DNA of 64,000 nt from Amycolatopsis sp. CA-126428 (GCF_002904335.1 NZ_PPHF01000164.1:62001-126000), one strand, 5' to 3'. Positions 39,401 to 48,811 are shown, counted from the stretch's first letter. Translations and numbers: made by a program. The notes: generated by a model from the letters alone, not told the origin.

Positions 39401-42400
39401 GGATGAAGCTCACCACGCCCGCCGCCGCGCCCAGGTGGCCGAGCTGGCTCTTCACCGAGGACAGCGCACACTCCGCCGCGTCGGGCATCGCCTCGCGCAG
39501 GGCCGCCACCTCGATCGGGTCGCCGAGGCGGGTCCCCGTCCCGTGCGCCTCCACGTAGCCGACGTCCGCGCCCGAGCGGCCGGCCCGCCGAAGGGCGGCC
39601 TGGATCGCCGCGCGCTGCCCGGCCGGGGACGGGGCGCTGTAGCCCTGCTTCACCGCGCCGTCGTTGGTCAGGGCGGAGCCGGTGAGCACCGCATACACCG
39701 TGTCGCCGGCCCGGCGGGCCGCCGAAAGCGGCTTCAGCACCACCACGCCGACGCCGCTGCCGCCCACCGTGCCGTCCGCGTCGTCGCTGAACGGGCGGCA
39801 GTGCCCGTCCGCCGAGAAGATGTGCTGCGGCCGGTACCGGTACCCCCCGGCCAGGGTGACGTCGACGAGCACGCCGCCCGCCAGCATCACCTCGGCTTCG
39901 CCGCCGCGCAGCATCGCCGCCGCCTGGTGGACCGCGACCAGCGAACTCGAGCACGCGGTCTGGGTCGTCAGCGCCGGACCCCGCAGGTCGAGGTGGTAGG
40001 CGACCTTCGTGGCGAGGAAGTCCTTCTCGTGGTGCAGGGCCAGCTGGAAGCCGCCGGGCAGCGCCGCCGGGTCGGCCTCGCGCAGCATCTGCTGGAAGTA
40101 GGTGCTCTCCCCGCCGCCCGCGATCAGCCCGACGCCGGCACCCGAAGTGATCCCGGCGTGCGCCAACGCCTCCACGCACGCCATCAGCAGCTGCCGCTGC
40201 TGCGGGTCCATCAGGCCGGCGTCGCGGTGGCTGATCCCGAAGTGCTCCGGGTCGAACGCCAGCGGGTCGGCCAGGAGGCTGCGGGCGCCGACCAGGCCGT
40301 CGGCCGCCGGGAACTCCTCGATGCCCCGGCGACCCGAAACGACCAGGTCCCAGAACGCGGCCAGGTCCCGCGCGCCCGGCAGCCGCACCGCCATGCCGAC
40401 CACCGCCACCGGCTCGTCGGCGGCATCCCGGCCCGAGGCCCGCGCCGGCGCCGGGCCGCTCTCGAGGTGCCGCGTCAGGTCCCGGAGGGTGACGTGCTCG
40501 AAGAGATCCGCCACGGTGAACCGGTACCCGGCTTCGGCGCAGCGCAGGTGGAACCGCATCAGCGACAGCGAACTGGCGCCGGCGGCGAAGAACGTCTCGT
40601 CGGGACCGATCGGGGTGCCGGTCACCTCCTCGAACAACGCCGCCAGCTCGCTCGACGGCCGTCCGGTCGTCCGGTGGAGGTCCGTCCCCGGTACCCGGAC
40701 GGCGGCGTCCCGGTCCAGTTTCCCGCTCGGCGTGCGCGGCAGGGCGTCGACGACGCGGAAGCGGTCCACCCGCGCGTGCGGCGGCAGCAACGGCACCAGG
40801 AAATCGGCCAGCTCCGCGGCGGCAGGCGTCCGGCGGCACTCCAGGTACGCCGTCAGCCGGTCGTCTTCGGCCGCGACGACCGCGTTGACGACGTCCGGGT
40901 GCCGCAGCAGCGCCGCCTCGACCTGCCCGAGTTCGAGGCGGTGGCCGCTGAGCTTGACCTGCCGGTCGGCCCGGCCGTCGAAGTGCAGCAGCCCGGCGCG
41001 GTCGAAGTGCGCGAGGTCGCCGCTGCGGTAGTACAGCTCCGGCAGCTCGGCGAACTTCTCCGGCGCCGCTTCGCCGAGGTAACAGCGGTTCGCCGCGAGC
41101 CCGCCGATGAGGAGCTCGCCGACCTGTCCCGGCGGCAGCGGCGTGCCCGCGGCGTCGGCGACCCGCAGGACCGCGTTCGCGACCGGCCGGCCGATGGCGG
41201 GGGAGTCGGGCCAGTCCGCGGGATCGCCGTCGAGGGTCAGCGCGCTGACGACGTGGGTTTCGGTCGGGCCGTAGTGGTTGTGCAGGCGCGCGCCGGGCAG
41301 TCCGGCGAACCAGCGGCGGATCGCCGGCGTGCACACCAGCTGCTCGCCGGCGGTGACGACGTCCCGCAGCCGCGCCGGGTACCGCCCGAGCCGGACGCCG
41401 TGCTCGGCGAGCAGCTGCAAAGCCACGTACGGCAGGAAGATCCGTTCGATCCCGGCGGTGTCCAGCTGCGCCAGCAGCGCCGGCACGTCGTGCCGCCACT
41501 CCGGGCGGATCAGGTGCAGCCGGCCGCCGCCGCACAGCGTCGTGAAGATCTCCTGGAACGACACGTCGAACGACAGCATCGAGAACTGCTGCGTCGCCGC
41601 GGGCGGCGCGTCCTGCCACTGCAGCAGGTTGGCCAGGGTGCGGTCCGGGACGCGCACGCCCTTGGGCACGCCGGTCGAGCCCGAGGTGAACAGCGTGTAG
41701 AGCGGCCGCCCGGCGTGCCGGGCCGGGACGTCCGGTACCGGCCCGCCGGTGAGCGTGACGAACCGCCGCTCGACGTCGGTCTCGAATGTTTCCCCGGGGG
41801 CGAGCAGGACGCAGCGCGGCCGGACGCGGTCGAGCATGGCGCGCAGCAGGTCCGGCGGGTACGCGGGGTCCAGCGGCACGGCGGTGATGTTCAGCCGGGC
41901 CAGCGCGAGGAGCGCGACGACGTGCTCGGCCGACGGCCGGAAGTACAGCGCGATGTCGGTGGCGTCCGCGGGCAGCGTGGCGGCGAGCCGGGCCGCGTGC
42001 GCGTCCAGTTCGGCGTAGGTCACCGTCGTGTCGCCGGTCAGCGCCGGGGCGTCCGGCGTCCGCTCGACCTGCCGCGCGAAGCCGTCCGCCACGGTTTCCC
42101 ACGTCAGCTCCGCCGGCTCGCCCCGGCCGTGGTCGCGGCGCTCCGGAGTCCGGGCGTCGCCGTGCAGGGCGCGGTCGAAGACTTCGCCGAGGGCCGTCGC
42201 CTCGGATTCGGTGAAGTGGCCTTCCCCGTACTCCCACAGGCAGTCGAAGCCGTCGGTGCGTTCCACGACCGACAGCGTGAGCGCGCACTTGGCCTCGGTC
42301 GCTTCGATCCACTGTGGACTGACCGAGCAGCCGGGCAGCCGCAGCGCCCCGAAATCGGTGTTCTCCAGGACGAACAGGAAGTCGAAGGCCGCGTAGCCCG

Positions 42401-44978
42401 GGTCGAGGTCGGCGAACGCGACGTCCTGGTGGTCCAGCGCCGCACCCGCCGCCTCGCCGAGCCGGCGCAGCTGGCCGTCCAGGTCTTCGGCCGGGTCCAC
42501 GGTCACCGGCAGCCGGACCGTGTTGGCGAACATCCCGATGCTGTCTTCGAACGCCCGCACCGGCCGGTTCGCCACCGGCGCGGCGATCCGCGGCCGGGTC
42601 CGCCCGGTCACCGCGTAGAGGCTCCAGGCGAACACGCCCAGCAGGAGCTGGAACCGCGTGAGGCCCAGCTCGGCGGCCCATGCGTCGACGCGTTCGCGGT
42701 CGATGCGGGTCGTGTGCAGCCGTCCGGCCAGGGACGCTTCGCCGAGCGGTTCGGCGTCGTCGGACCGCTCGGTCAGCTGGGCGCGGTAGCCGGGGGAGGC
42801 GAACCAGCGGGACTGCCAGGCGGCGAAGTCGAGTGGCGTGGGCGCGGTCCGCGGCGGAGCGCCGGACAGCTCCCGGAACAGGATGTTGAGCGACCAGCCG
42901 TCGACGGCGATGTGGTGCAGGCACAGCAGGAACGTGCCGTCGGGACGCCAGGCCGTGCGCAGCAGCCGGCCCGAGGCGAGCTCGAAGGGCGCGGTGAAGA
43001 AGTCCTCGCCGGGCTCGGTCCACGGGTCGTACGCCGGTTTCGTCACCTGCCGCAGGCCGTCGGGGGTGGCCTCGAACGCGGTGCGCAGTGCGGGGTGCCG
43101 CTCGACCAGGCCGCGCACGTCCCGGCGCAGGGCGTCGAGGTCCGCTTCGCCGGTGACGCGGAAGGCCAGCGGCACGTGGTACGCCGTGGAAGCCGGATTT
43201 CGGTGCTGCACCAGCCAAAGCCGCTGCTGTTCACTGGTGGCGGGGGCGGCGGCCGCGGTGGCCGGGGCGCCCGGCTCCGGGTAGGCCGCGCGCCCCGCCC
43301 CCGAGATCGCCGCGGCGAGATCGGCGAAGGTGCCGCGTTGCACGACCGACGGCGCCAGGTCCGCGCCCCAGCGTTCCCGGATCGCGAACCGCAGCCGCAG
43401 GGCCTTGAGCGAGTCGCCCCCGGATCGCAGCCAGGTGTCCAGCGGCCGGAGGCCGGGCACACCGAGGACGTCCGACACGACCTCCAGGACTTCGCGCTCC
43501 CACGCCGTCGCGTCGCCGCCGGTGTCCGGCCGCCAGGACGAAAACCCGCCCGCCAGCAGCGCGGCTTCGTCGACCTTCCCGTTCGCGTTCCGCGGCAGCT
43601 CGCCGAGGCGGAACACGTGGTGCGGCCGCATGTAGGCCGGCACGGTCTCGGCCAGATGCGCTTCGAAAGCGGCATAGGGCAGCTCGCCGGCCACGACGAA
43701 CGCGAGCAACTCGGCCGTGGCCGCGCGACGCACGGCCACGTGGACCTGCCGGATCTCCGGGTGGGCCAGGAGCCGCTGCTCCAGCTCGCCCGGCTCGATC
43801 CGGAACCCGCGGACCTTCACCTGCCGGTCGGTGCGGCCGACGTAGGCGTACCGGCCGCCCGGCAGCACCCGGACCAGGTCGCCGGTGCGGTAGAACCGCG
43901 CGCGGCCCTCGTCGAACCACGGCAGCCGGACGAACCGCCGCCCGGTCTCCGCGGGCAGGCCGCGGTAGCCGAGCGCGACACCGGCTCCGGAGAGGTACAG
44001 CTCGGCGACCTCGCCTTCGGCGGCCACGCGCTCGTCCGGCGTCACCGCGACCGCGCCGGTGCCCGGCAGCGGGCGGCCGATCGGCACGACGTCGCCGTCG
44101 AAGCCGCGCGGGATGGCGTAGCTGAGCGCGAACGTCGTCGTCTCGGTCGGGCCGTAGCCGTTCTGCAGCCGCGTCGGGGCGTCCGGGTTGGCCCGGTACC
44201 AGCGGCGGATCAGCGGGGCGTTGAGCTGCTCGCCGCCGATGACGACGCGGCGCACGGTGGCGAAGCTGCCCGGCACGGTCTCGGCGACCGCGTTGAACAG
44301 CGTGGCGGTGACGAACATCGTGTCGATGCGCTCGCGGACCAGCGCGCCCGCAAAGGCCTGTGGGTCGCGGACGGTTTCGTCGTCGAGCACGACGCACGTG
44401 CCGCCGGTCAGCAGCGGCACCCAGACCTCGAAGCTGAGCGCGTCGAACGCGGGGTTGGCCAGGCAGGCGAACCGGGTGCCGATGTCGAGCCAGCCGGGTT
44501 CGGCCAGGCGCAGGATTCCGGCGTCGCGGACCTCGACCCCCTTGGGCCGCCCGGTCGTGCCGGAGGTGGCGAAGAGGAACGACGCCGGCGCGGGTTCGGC
44601 GGGCGTGCCCGCTTCGGCGGGTTCGGCCAGCAGCTCGGCCGGTGTGACGCCGGGCAGGTCGTCGCTGACGACCACGGCCGCGCCCGCGTCGGCGAGGATG
44701 ACGTCCCGGCGCGCGGGCGGGCTCTGCCGGTCGAGTGGGACGACCTGCCCGCCGAGGCGCAGCACGCCCAGCATGACCTGGATCAGCTCGGCCGAGCGCG
44801 GCAGGCCGACGGCGACCGCGTCCCCCGGGCGGATTCCCCGGCGGGACAACGCTTCCGCGACGGCAGCGGCGCCCGCGTTCAGCTCGGCGTAGCTGAGCCG
44901 GCGGTCGCAGTCGGACACGGCGAGGGCGTCCGGGTGCCGCAGGGCCCGGTCGTGGACGCGGCGGGCGATCGACGTCAT
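36498..44978 (-). CDS. Hybrid NRPS-PKS megasynthase A-PCP-C-A-PCP-KS-KR-ACP-TE
   Basis: 2826 residues from ATG 44978, overlapping the first NRPS gene stop by four bases. Domains by approximate residue: A1 1-500 (FATSGTTGRPKG near 139), PCP1 (GGDSL near 521), C 560-1000 (HHIAVDGWS near 688), A2 1010-1440 (FTSGSTGVPKG near 1099), PCP2 (GASSLSL near 1468), KS 1500-1920 (TACSSS near 1676, EAHGTGT near 1811), linker, KR 2290-2490 (GGTGGIG near 2306, SSLS and YAAAN), ACP (GADSL near 2549), TE 2600-2826 (GWSFGA near 2681). No acyltransferase is present between KS and KR. A hand-read A1 code is valine-like (DAFNVGGTFK); A2 is DVQQVAHVVK, close to proline codes. The product should be a dipeptide extended by one ketide and reduced, then released by TE. 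A palindromic element is translated at about 2013-2029. Confidence 0.85.
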   Translation of the reverse strand: MTSIARRVHDRALRHPDALAVSDCDRRLSYAELNAGAAAVAEALSRRGIRPGDAVAVGLPRSAELIQVMLGVLRLGGQVVPLDRQSPPARRDVILADAGAAVVVSDDLPGVTPAELLAEPAEAGTPAEPAPASFLFATSGTTGRPKGVEVRDAGILRLAEPGWLDIGTRFACLANPAFDALSFEVWVPLLTGGTCVVLDDETVRDPQAFAGALVRERIDTMFVTATLFNAVAETVPGSFATVRRVVIGGEQLNAPLIRRWYRANPDAPTRLQNGYGPTETTTFALSYAIPRGFDGDVVPIGRPLPGTGAVAVTPDERVAAEGEVAELYLSGAGVALGYRGLPAETGRRFVRLPWFDEGRARFYRTGDLVRVLPGGRYAYVGRTDRQVKVRGFRIEPGELEQRLLAHPEIRQVHVAVRRAATAELLAFVVAGELPYAAFEAHLAETVPAYMRPHHVFRLGELPRNANGKVDEAALLAGGFSSWRPDTGGDATAWEREVLEVVSDVLGVPGLRPLDTWLRSGGDSLKALRLRFAIRERWGADLAPSVVQRGTFADLAAAISGAGRAAYPEPGAPATAAAAPATSEQQRLWLVQHRNPASTAYHVPLAFRVTGEADLDALRRDVRGLVERHPALRTAFEATPDGLRQVTKPAYDPWTEPGEDFFTAPFELASGRLLRTAWRPDGTFLLCLHHIAVDGWSLNILFRELSGAPPRTAPTPLDFAAWQSRWFASPGYRAQLTERSDDAEPLGEASLAGRLHTTRIDRERVDAWAAELGLTRFQLLLGVFAWSLYAVTGRTRPRIAAPVANRPVRAFEDSIGMFANTVRLPVTVDPAEDLDGQLRRLGEAAGAALDHQDVAFADLDPGYAAFDFLFVLENTDFGALRLPGCSVSPQWIEATEAKCALTLSVVERTDGFDCLWEYGEGHFTESEATALGEVFDRALHGDARTPERRDHGRGEPAELTWETVADGFARQVERTPDAPALTGDTTVTYAELDAHAARLAATLPADATDIALYFRPSAEHVVALLALARLNITAVPLDPAYPPDLLRAMLDRVRPRCVLLAPGETFETDVERRFVTLTGGPVPDVPARHAGRPLYTLFTSGSTGVPKGVRVPDRTLANLLQWQDAPPAATQQFSMLSFDVSFQEIFTTLCGGGRLHLIRPEWRHDVPALLAQLDTAGIERIFLPYVALQLLAEHGVRLGRYPARLRDVVTAGEQLVCTPAIRRWFAGLPGARLHNHYGPTETHVVSALTLDGDPADWPDSPAIGRPVANAVLRVADAAGTPLPPGQVGELLIGGLAANRCYLGEAAPEKFAELPELYYRSGDLAHFDRAGLLHFDGRADRQVKLSGHRLELGQVEAALLRHPDVVNAVVAAEDDRLTAYLECRRTPAAAELADFLVPLLPPHARVDRFRVVDALPRTPSGKLDRDAAVRVPGTDLHRTTGRPSSELAALFEEVTGTPIGPDETFFAAGASSLSLMRFHLRCAEAGYRFTVADLFEHVTLRDLTRHLESGPAPARASGRDAADEPVAVVGMAVRLPGARDLAAFWDLVVSGRRGIEEFPAADGLVGARSLLADPLAFDPEHFGISHRDAGLMDPQQRQLLMACVEALAHAGITSGAGVGLIAGGGESTYFQQMLREADPAALPGGFQLALHHEKDFLATKVAYHLDLRGPALTTQTACSSSLVAVHQAAAMLRGGEAEVMLAGGVLVDVTLAGGYRYRPQHIFSADGHCRPFSDDADGTVGGSGVGVVVLKPLSAARRAGDTVYAVLTGSALTNDGAVKQGYSAPSPAGQRAAIQAALRRAGRSGADVGYVEAHGTGTRLGDPIEVAALREAMPDAAECALSSVKSQLGHLGAAAGVVSFIRAALSVHHGVLPPTVDFRAPNPALDLGPFRVPTRAEPWPAGPRVAGVSSFGIGGTNAHVVLESVRPVPPPRPDPVRCLVLSARSAAALRLDAARVADYLAAHPESYVDVIRHLQTGRPEERWRMAAACPDAAAAVEWLRTAEPQEVPESPAPAGVVSEKAGSNPPYHSRPAAEDRPADAWLAGISVDWGHHSSAPAPWDFPPPAFAARDFGFPRRAAVGRLPEAEWLHQPTWVRLRRATTATPTDRVLVICGEGPLTAPALDAAYPRVVRVHVADRFARLGPDTFEADPADTTHLRQVLAALPATEIDWLHTLPLGITGPVGEKSLDRARWACLDTPAALLRAAHDRPLRTWWLSAGAVPANTAVTRPEAGLLAGITAVGPQESGLPGHWVDLERPDLDRTADLLTGPPPPARVALRTGFWWTQDSAPVATTEVGLPDGTYLVLGGTGGIGTAIAEELLTRTGGRVVLLARHPFLPEALKPWADRVDLLAADLATVTADEIPAPLAGIVHAAGTPDGGLIATRGESTPSGKLAGALLVERLIERDRPAFAVSCSSLSAQFGGTGQLDYAAANGFLDALAHRDGPTARLAIGWDVWRDSGMAVTALETDTRHQAHLAVGLSDDEGRRTFARALAAGLPHVLVATTGLDAARAFHERDTTPAAKPAAADLTEEVRALLGVAELDPDIPLYDLGADSLTLLDVVDSVKRLYGVDLDLAWLGPEVTMAALLAKLAQAADTGEVVVQVWREGSGDQAVCLVHPVGGDVHAYRPLVEALPPGLGVCVIADPALGRPEPPGWPVADRARRYYAALRTQFPGRTWQLAGWSFGAWVAAGMAAEAEAAGQPVRALHLIDPPPPGASAADYSDAQLETVFERELGASGGTAGEHARRLARACRANLRSMAGHELPRLAATPSHVWLATEPEPGLPVAGRDGWRALLPEPSHWHALPATHYGIVRAPHVAGVAAAIER
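38894..38939. repeat. 46-bp palindromic element, copy inside the megasynthase gene
   Basis: The element begins GTCGTGAGTGGTAAGG and ends CACTCACGAC, like the perfect palindrome at 30966-31011, with the same 46-base length and AG centre. About four positions differ, mostly in the right arm. It is read in frame as KAGSNPPYHSRPAA within the linker between the KS and KR domains, at the place where a cis-acyltransferase would sit in an ordinary module. The frame on both sides is intact. Confidence 0.8.
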
Positions 44979-47900
44979 CGAGCCGCCAGCTCGGCGGTGA
45001 TGAGCTTCGCGACCAGCGGCAGTGCGTCGCTTTCCAGCATGTCCCAGTGCCCGCAGTCCGCGGGGACCACCTCGAACTCGCCCCGGACCCGGTGGCGCCA
45101 GAACTCGGCGCTGCCGGGGACGGTGTCCTCGCCGACGGCCTGCACGAACACCACGCGCGCCGCCGTCTCGCCCGGATCGTGCTCGCGGGCGGTCAGCCGG
45201 TTGTGGTTGTACGTGCGGTGGTAGCGCTCGATCTGGGCATCCTCGATCCCGGGGTACATCCCGTTGAAGCGGACCAGTTTCTCGCGGAACTCGGCCGCGG
45301 GCACCGGCTCGATCGCCGCCTTCTCGGCGGGGTCGTCGGTGGCGGTGGTGTCGAGCAGGACGACATGGACGCGCGGGTGGTGCTCCGCGAGCCGGCGGCC
45401 CATTTCGTAGGCGACCAAGCCGCCGTAGGAAAGTCCACAAAGGACCAAGGTCTCGTCCGGCCGTGGGCCGACCAGTCGCAGGTACTCCTCGGCCATCGCC
45501 TCGACGCTGGGCAGCGGCGCTTCCCCGGCGTTGAGCCCGGGGGACTGGATGCCGAGGACGCCGGCGTCCTCGGGCAGGGCGGCGCTGAGCGGCAGGTAGC
45601 AGAACGCCGTGCCACCCGCCGGGTGCACGCAGACGACCCGGGCGTGCCCGGCGCCGCGGCGGAACTCGATCAGGCTGCCGCCCTCCGGCGGGTGGTCCGT
45701 GCGCAGCAGCGCGGCCTGCGCCTCGATGGTCGGGTGCAGGATGACGTCCCGGATCGGCAGCTCACGGCCGAACTCCGCGCCGATCGCGTGCGCCAGCTTG
45801 ATCGCCGAGATCGAGGTGCCGCCGACGTCGAAGAAGCCGTCCGAGACGCCGATCGCGGGGTGCAGCAGCAGGTCCCGCCAGATCCGCAGCAGGGCCAGCT
45901 CGACGCGGTCGCGCGGAGCCGCGGTGTTGACCGCTGCGGGTGCGCTCGTCCGGGCGCGCGCCAGCACGGCGTCGCGGTCGAGCTTGCCGCTGCGGCTCAG
46001 CGGCAGCCGGTCGAACTCGGCGAACACCGACGGGATCATGTAGTCCGGCAGCCGGTCCGCCAGCGCGGCCCGCCACTCGTGCGGAGTCCGCGGCTCGTCG
46101 CACGCGACACCGGCGACGAGCCGGGGCTCGCCTTCGCGGTGCACCAGGACGGCGGCCTCGCGGACGCCGGGGACGGCCAGCAGCGCGGCGGTCACCTCGC
46201 CGGGCTCGATGCGGAAGCCCCGCAGCTTGATCTGGTCGTCGCGGCGGCCGGCGTACTCGGCTTCGCCGCCCGGCAGCCACCGGGCCAGGTCCCCGGTGCG
46301 GTACATGCGCTCGCCCGGAACGAACGGGTCCGCCACGAACCGCTCGGCGGTCAGCCCCGGCCGGTGCAGGTAGCCGCGGGCCAGGCAGTCGCCGGCGAGG
46401 AAGACCTCGCCGGCCACCCCGGGCGGCACCGGGCGCAACCGCTCGTCCAGCAGGTACAGCCGCGAGCCGGGCAGTGGCCGCCCGATCGGGGCCGGCCGGT
46501 CTCGTGGCTGTGGGTCGAAGTGCGCGGTGGCGTACAGCGTGGCTTCGGTCGGCCCGTAGCCGAAGCAGATCCGCAGGCCGGGCAGAGCGGCGGCGAACCG
46601 GGCGAGTGCGGCCTCCGGGAGTGGCTCGACGCCGGTGAGGACGTGCCGCAGGGCGAGCCCGTGAACGCGCGCTGGATCCTCGTCGATCCAGCGGACGTAC
46701 GCGGGCGGCAGGAAGGCCTGGACCACTTGGTGTTCCCGCAGCCACGTCATCAGGGCGGCCGGGTCGGGCCGGACGTCCTCGGGCACGACGTGCAGCACGG
46801 CGCCGGTGGTCAGCGGCAGCAGTAGTTCGTGCACCGAGGCGTCGAAGCCGATGCTCGACCACGCCGACGTCGCCTCGCCGGGGGTCGCGCCGAAGCGGTC
46901 CAGCCATTGGTCGAAGAGGGCGAGAACGCTGTGGTGGGTCACGGCGACCCCCTTCGGGCGCCCGGTCGACCCCGACGTGTAGATCACGTAGGCCGTGTCG
47001 CCGCGCTCGGTCGCGACCGGTCGCCGGGTCTCCTCGCCCTCGGCCTCGAGGTCGCCGACGTCGTCCCCGAGGACCAGCACCGGGCACGCGTCCTCGACCA
47101 TCGCCGCCCGCCGGGCGGCCGGCTGCGCCGGGTCGAGCGGGAGGTAGGCGGCGCCGCTCTTCAGCACGGCCAGCACCGCGGTGATCAGCTCCGCCGACCG
47201 TCCACTGAGGACACCCACGACCCGGCCGCGGCCGGCCCCGCGGGCGCGCAGGGCGTTCGCCAGCTTCGTGCTGCGGCGGTCCAGCTCGCCGTAGGTGCGG
47301 GTCCGGCCGTCGCAGACGAGCGCGGGCGCGTCCGGGGTGGCGTCGGCGTGGGCGGTGAACCGGTCGACGAGCCCGCCGGGACGTCGTCGCGGTCGTGGGC
47401 CGGTGCTCCAGGCGGTGAGGATCTCGCGGCGTTCGGTGTCGTCGAGGAGCTCGTAGCTCGCGATGTCGGCGTCCGGCCGGGTGGCCAGCTGATCCAGCAA
47501 CCGGACGAGGTACCGCGCGTACCGCTCGGCGGTCGGGTGGTCGAAGAGAGCGACGGCGTAGTCGAGGTGGCCAAGAACGTCGCCGCCGTCGCCGGCCTCG
47601 CCGGCGAGGCCGAGCGCGAGGTCGAACTTCGCGGGGGCGTGCTCGACGTCGAGGGGTGCGACGGCCACGCCCGGCAGCTCGAGGAGGTCGTGCTGGGTCG
47701 GCACCCAGGCGAACATCGTCTGGAACAGCGGGGTGTGCGCCGGGCTGCGCGGCGGGTTGACCAGCTCGACGACCCGTTCGAACGGCAGCTCGGCGTGGTC
47801 GATCGCGCCCCGCAGGGCCGCCCGGACCTCTTTGAGCAGGACAGCCCCGGTGCGCGAACCGGACAGGTCGGCGCGCACGGCCAGGGTGTTGACGAAGAAC

Positions 47901-48811
47901 CCGAGCGTGTCGGGGTGCTCGCCGGCGGCGCCGCGGTTGGCGGTGGGGACGCCGACAACGATGTCAGATTGCGCGGAAAGCCGGGACAGCAGCAGGTACC
48001 AGCAGGTCAGGATGGTGGAGTAGAGCGTGACGCCGTGCTCGCGCGCCAACGTCGTCAGCCGCCCGGTGAGGTCGGCTCCCAGTGCGACGGGCACCCGCCC
48101 GCCGCGGAAGTCCTGCCGGGCCGGCCGCGGCCGGTCGGCCGGCAGCTCCAGCACCGGTGGCACGCCGTCGAGCCGCTCCCGCCAGTAGGCCTCGTGCGGT
48201 GCCGGGCCGTCCCCGGCCAGCCAGTCCTGCTGCGCCCGGGCGTGTTCGCGGTAGGGCCGCGCGGGCGGCAGCTCCGCCTCGGTCCCGCTCAGCCGAGCGG
48301 CGTAGAGGACACCGAGCTCGCGCAGCAGCAGGGTCCGGGACCAGCCGTCGAAGACGACGTGGTGGACGGTGATCAGCAGGACGTGCTCGTCATCCCGGAA
48401 CTGTCGGTGCTGCCCGGTAACGTGGAGACCGGGGGGCGGCGCCCCGGCCCCGACCAGCAGCCGCGCCCGCGCCAGCGGCGCCCGCGTGAGCTCGAACGCC
48501 TCGAGCGCGTCGGCCCGCCGCAGCTCGGCCACTTCGCCCGGCCGCCCGGCGACCTCGGTGACCATGCACGGAAACCCGTGACCGGCGGGTTCGACGACCT
48601 GCACCGGTTTGCCGTCCTCGACGACGATCCGGGTGCGCAGGGCTTCGTGCCGGTCGCCGAGGGCGTCGAAAGCCCCTTGCAGCGCTTCGCGGTCCAGCGG
48701 TCCCCGCAGGGTGAAGGCCATGGTCTCGTTGTAGGCCGGTCCCGCCCCGTCCAGCTGGGAAACGGTCCAAAGGCGCTGCTGACCGGACGACAGCGGGGCG
48801 GACACTCGCAT
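44975..48811 (-). CDS. NRPS module C-A-PCP-TE
   Basis: 1278 residues from ATG 48811, the first gene of the operon. Domains by approximate residue: C 5-430 (HHVVFDGWS near 150), A 470-960 (YTSGSTGRPKG near 613, GYGPTEATLY, YRTGDLARW), PCP (GGTSISA near 998), TE 1040-1278 (GLSYGG near 1127). It adds one amino acid; a hand-read A code, DAHRLGGLYK, matches no substrate I know. The N-terminal C domain means it either acylates its amino acid with an external acyl donor or receives a chain from another synthetase. It ends in a thioesterase even though another TE ends the next gene, so the two proteins cannot simply be read in gene order. No MbtH-like gene is present in the window. Confidence 0.85.
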   Translation of the reverse strand: MRVSAPLSSGQQRLWTVSQLDGAGPAYNETMAFTLRGPLDREALQGAFDALGDRHEALRTRIVVEDGKPVQVVEPAGHGFPCMVTEVAGRPGEVAELRRADALEAFELTRAPLARARLLVGAGAPPPGLHVTGQHRQFRDDEHVLLITVHHVVFDGWSRTLLLRELGVLYAARLSGTEAELPPARPYREHARAQQDWLAGDGPAPHEAYWRERLDGVPPVLELPADRPRPARQDFRGGRVPVALGADLTGRLTTLAREHGVTLYSTILTCWYLLLSRLSAQSDIVVGVPTANRGAAGEHPDTLGFFVNTLAVRADLSGSRTGAVLLKEVRAALRGAIDHAELPFERVVELVNPPRSPAHTPLFQTMFAWVPTQHDLLELPGVAVAPLDVEHAPAKFDLALGLAGEAGDGGDVLGHLDYAVALFDHPTAERYARYLVRLLDQLATRPDADIASYELLDDTERREILTAWSTGPRPRRRPGGLVDRFTAHADATPDAPALVCDGRTRTYGELDRRSTKLANALRARGAGRGRVVGVLSGRSAELITAVLAVLKSGAAYLPLDPAQPAARRAAMVEDACPVLVLGDDVGDLEAEGEETRRPVATERGDTAYVIYTSGSTGRPKGVAVTHHSVLALFDQWLDRFGATPGEATSAWSSIGFDASVHELLLPLTTGAVLHVVPEDVRPDPAALMTWLREHQVVQAFLPPAYVRWIDEDPARVHGLALRHVLTGVEPLPEAALARFAAALPGLRICFGYGPTEATLYATAHFDPQPRDRPAPIGRPLPGSRLYLLDERLRPVPPGVAGEVFLAGDCLARGYLHRPGLTAERFVADPFVPGERMYRTGDLARWLPGGEAEYAGRRDDQIKLRGFRIEPGEVTAALLAVPGVREAAVLVHREGEPRLVAGVACDEPRTPHEWRAALADRLPDYMIPSVFAEFDRLPLSRSGKLDRDAVLARARTSAPAAVNTAAPRDRVELALLRIWRDLLLHPAIGVSDGFFDVGGTSISAIKLAHAIGAEFGRELPIRDVILHPTIEAQAALLRTDHPPEGGSLIEFRRGAGHARVVCVHPAGGTAFCYLPLSAALPEDAGVLGIQSPGLNAGEAPLPSVEAMAEEYLRLVGPRPDETLVLCGLSYGGLVAYEMGRRLAEHHPRVHVVLLDTTATDDPAEKAAIEPVPAAEFREKLVRFNGMYPGIEDAQIERYHRTYNHNRLTAREHDPGETAARVVFVQAVGEDTVPGSAEFWRHRVRGEFEVVPADCGHWDMLESDALPLVAKLITAELAAR

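Noticed and set aside
38970..45224. Very long rightward open frame (over 2000 codons) opposite the NRPS-PKS gene
   Set aside because: It is antisense to recognisable A, C, PCP and KS domains; the translation is Arg/Gly/Val-rich with no domain, as expected of the shadow frame of a GC-rich gene.
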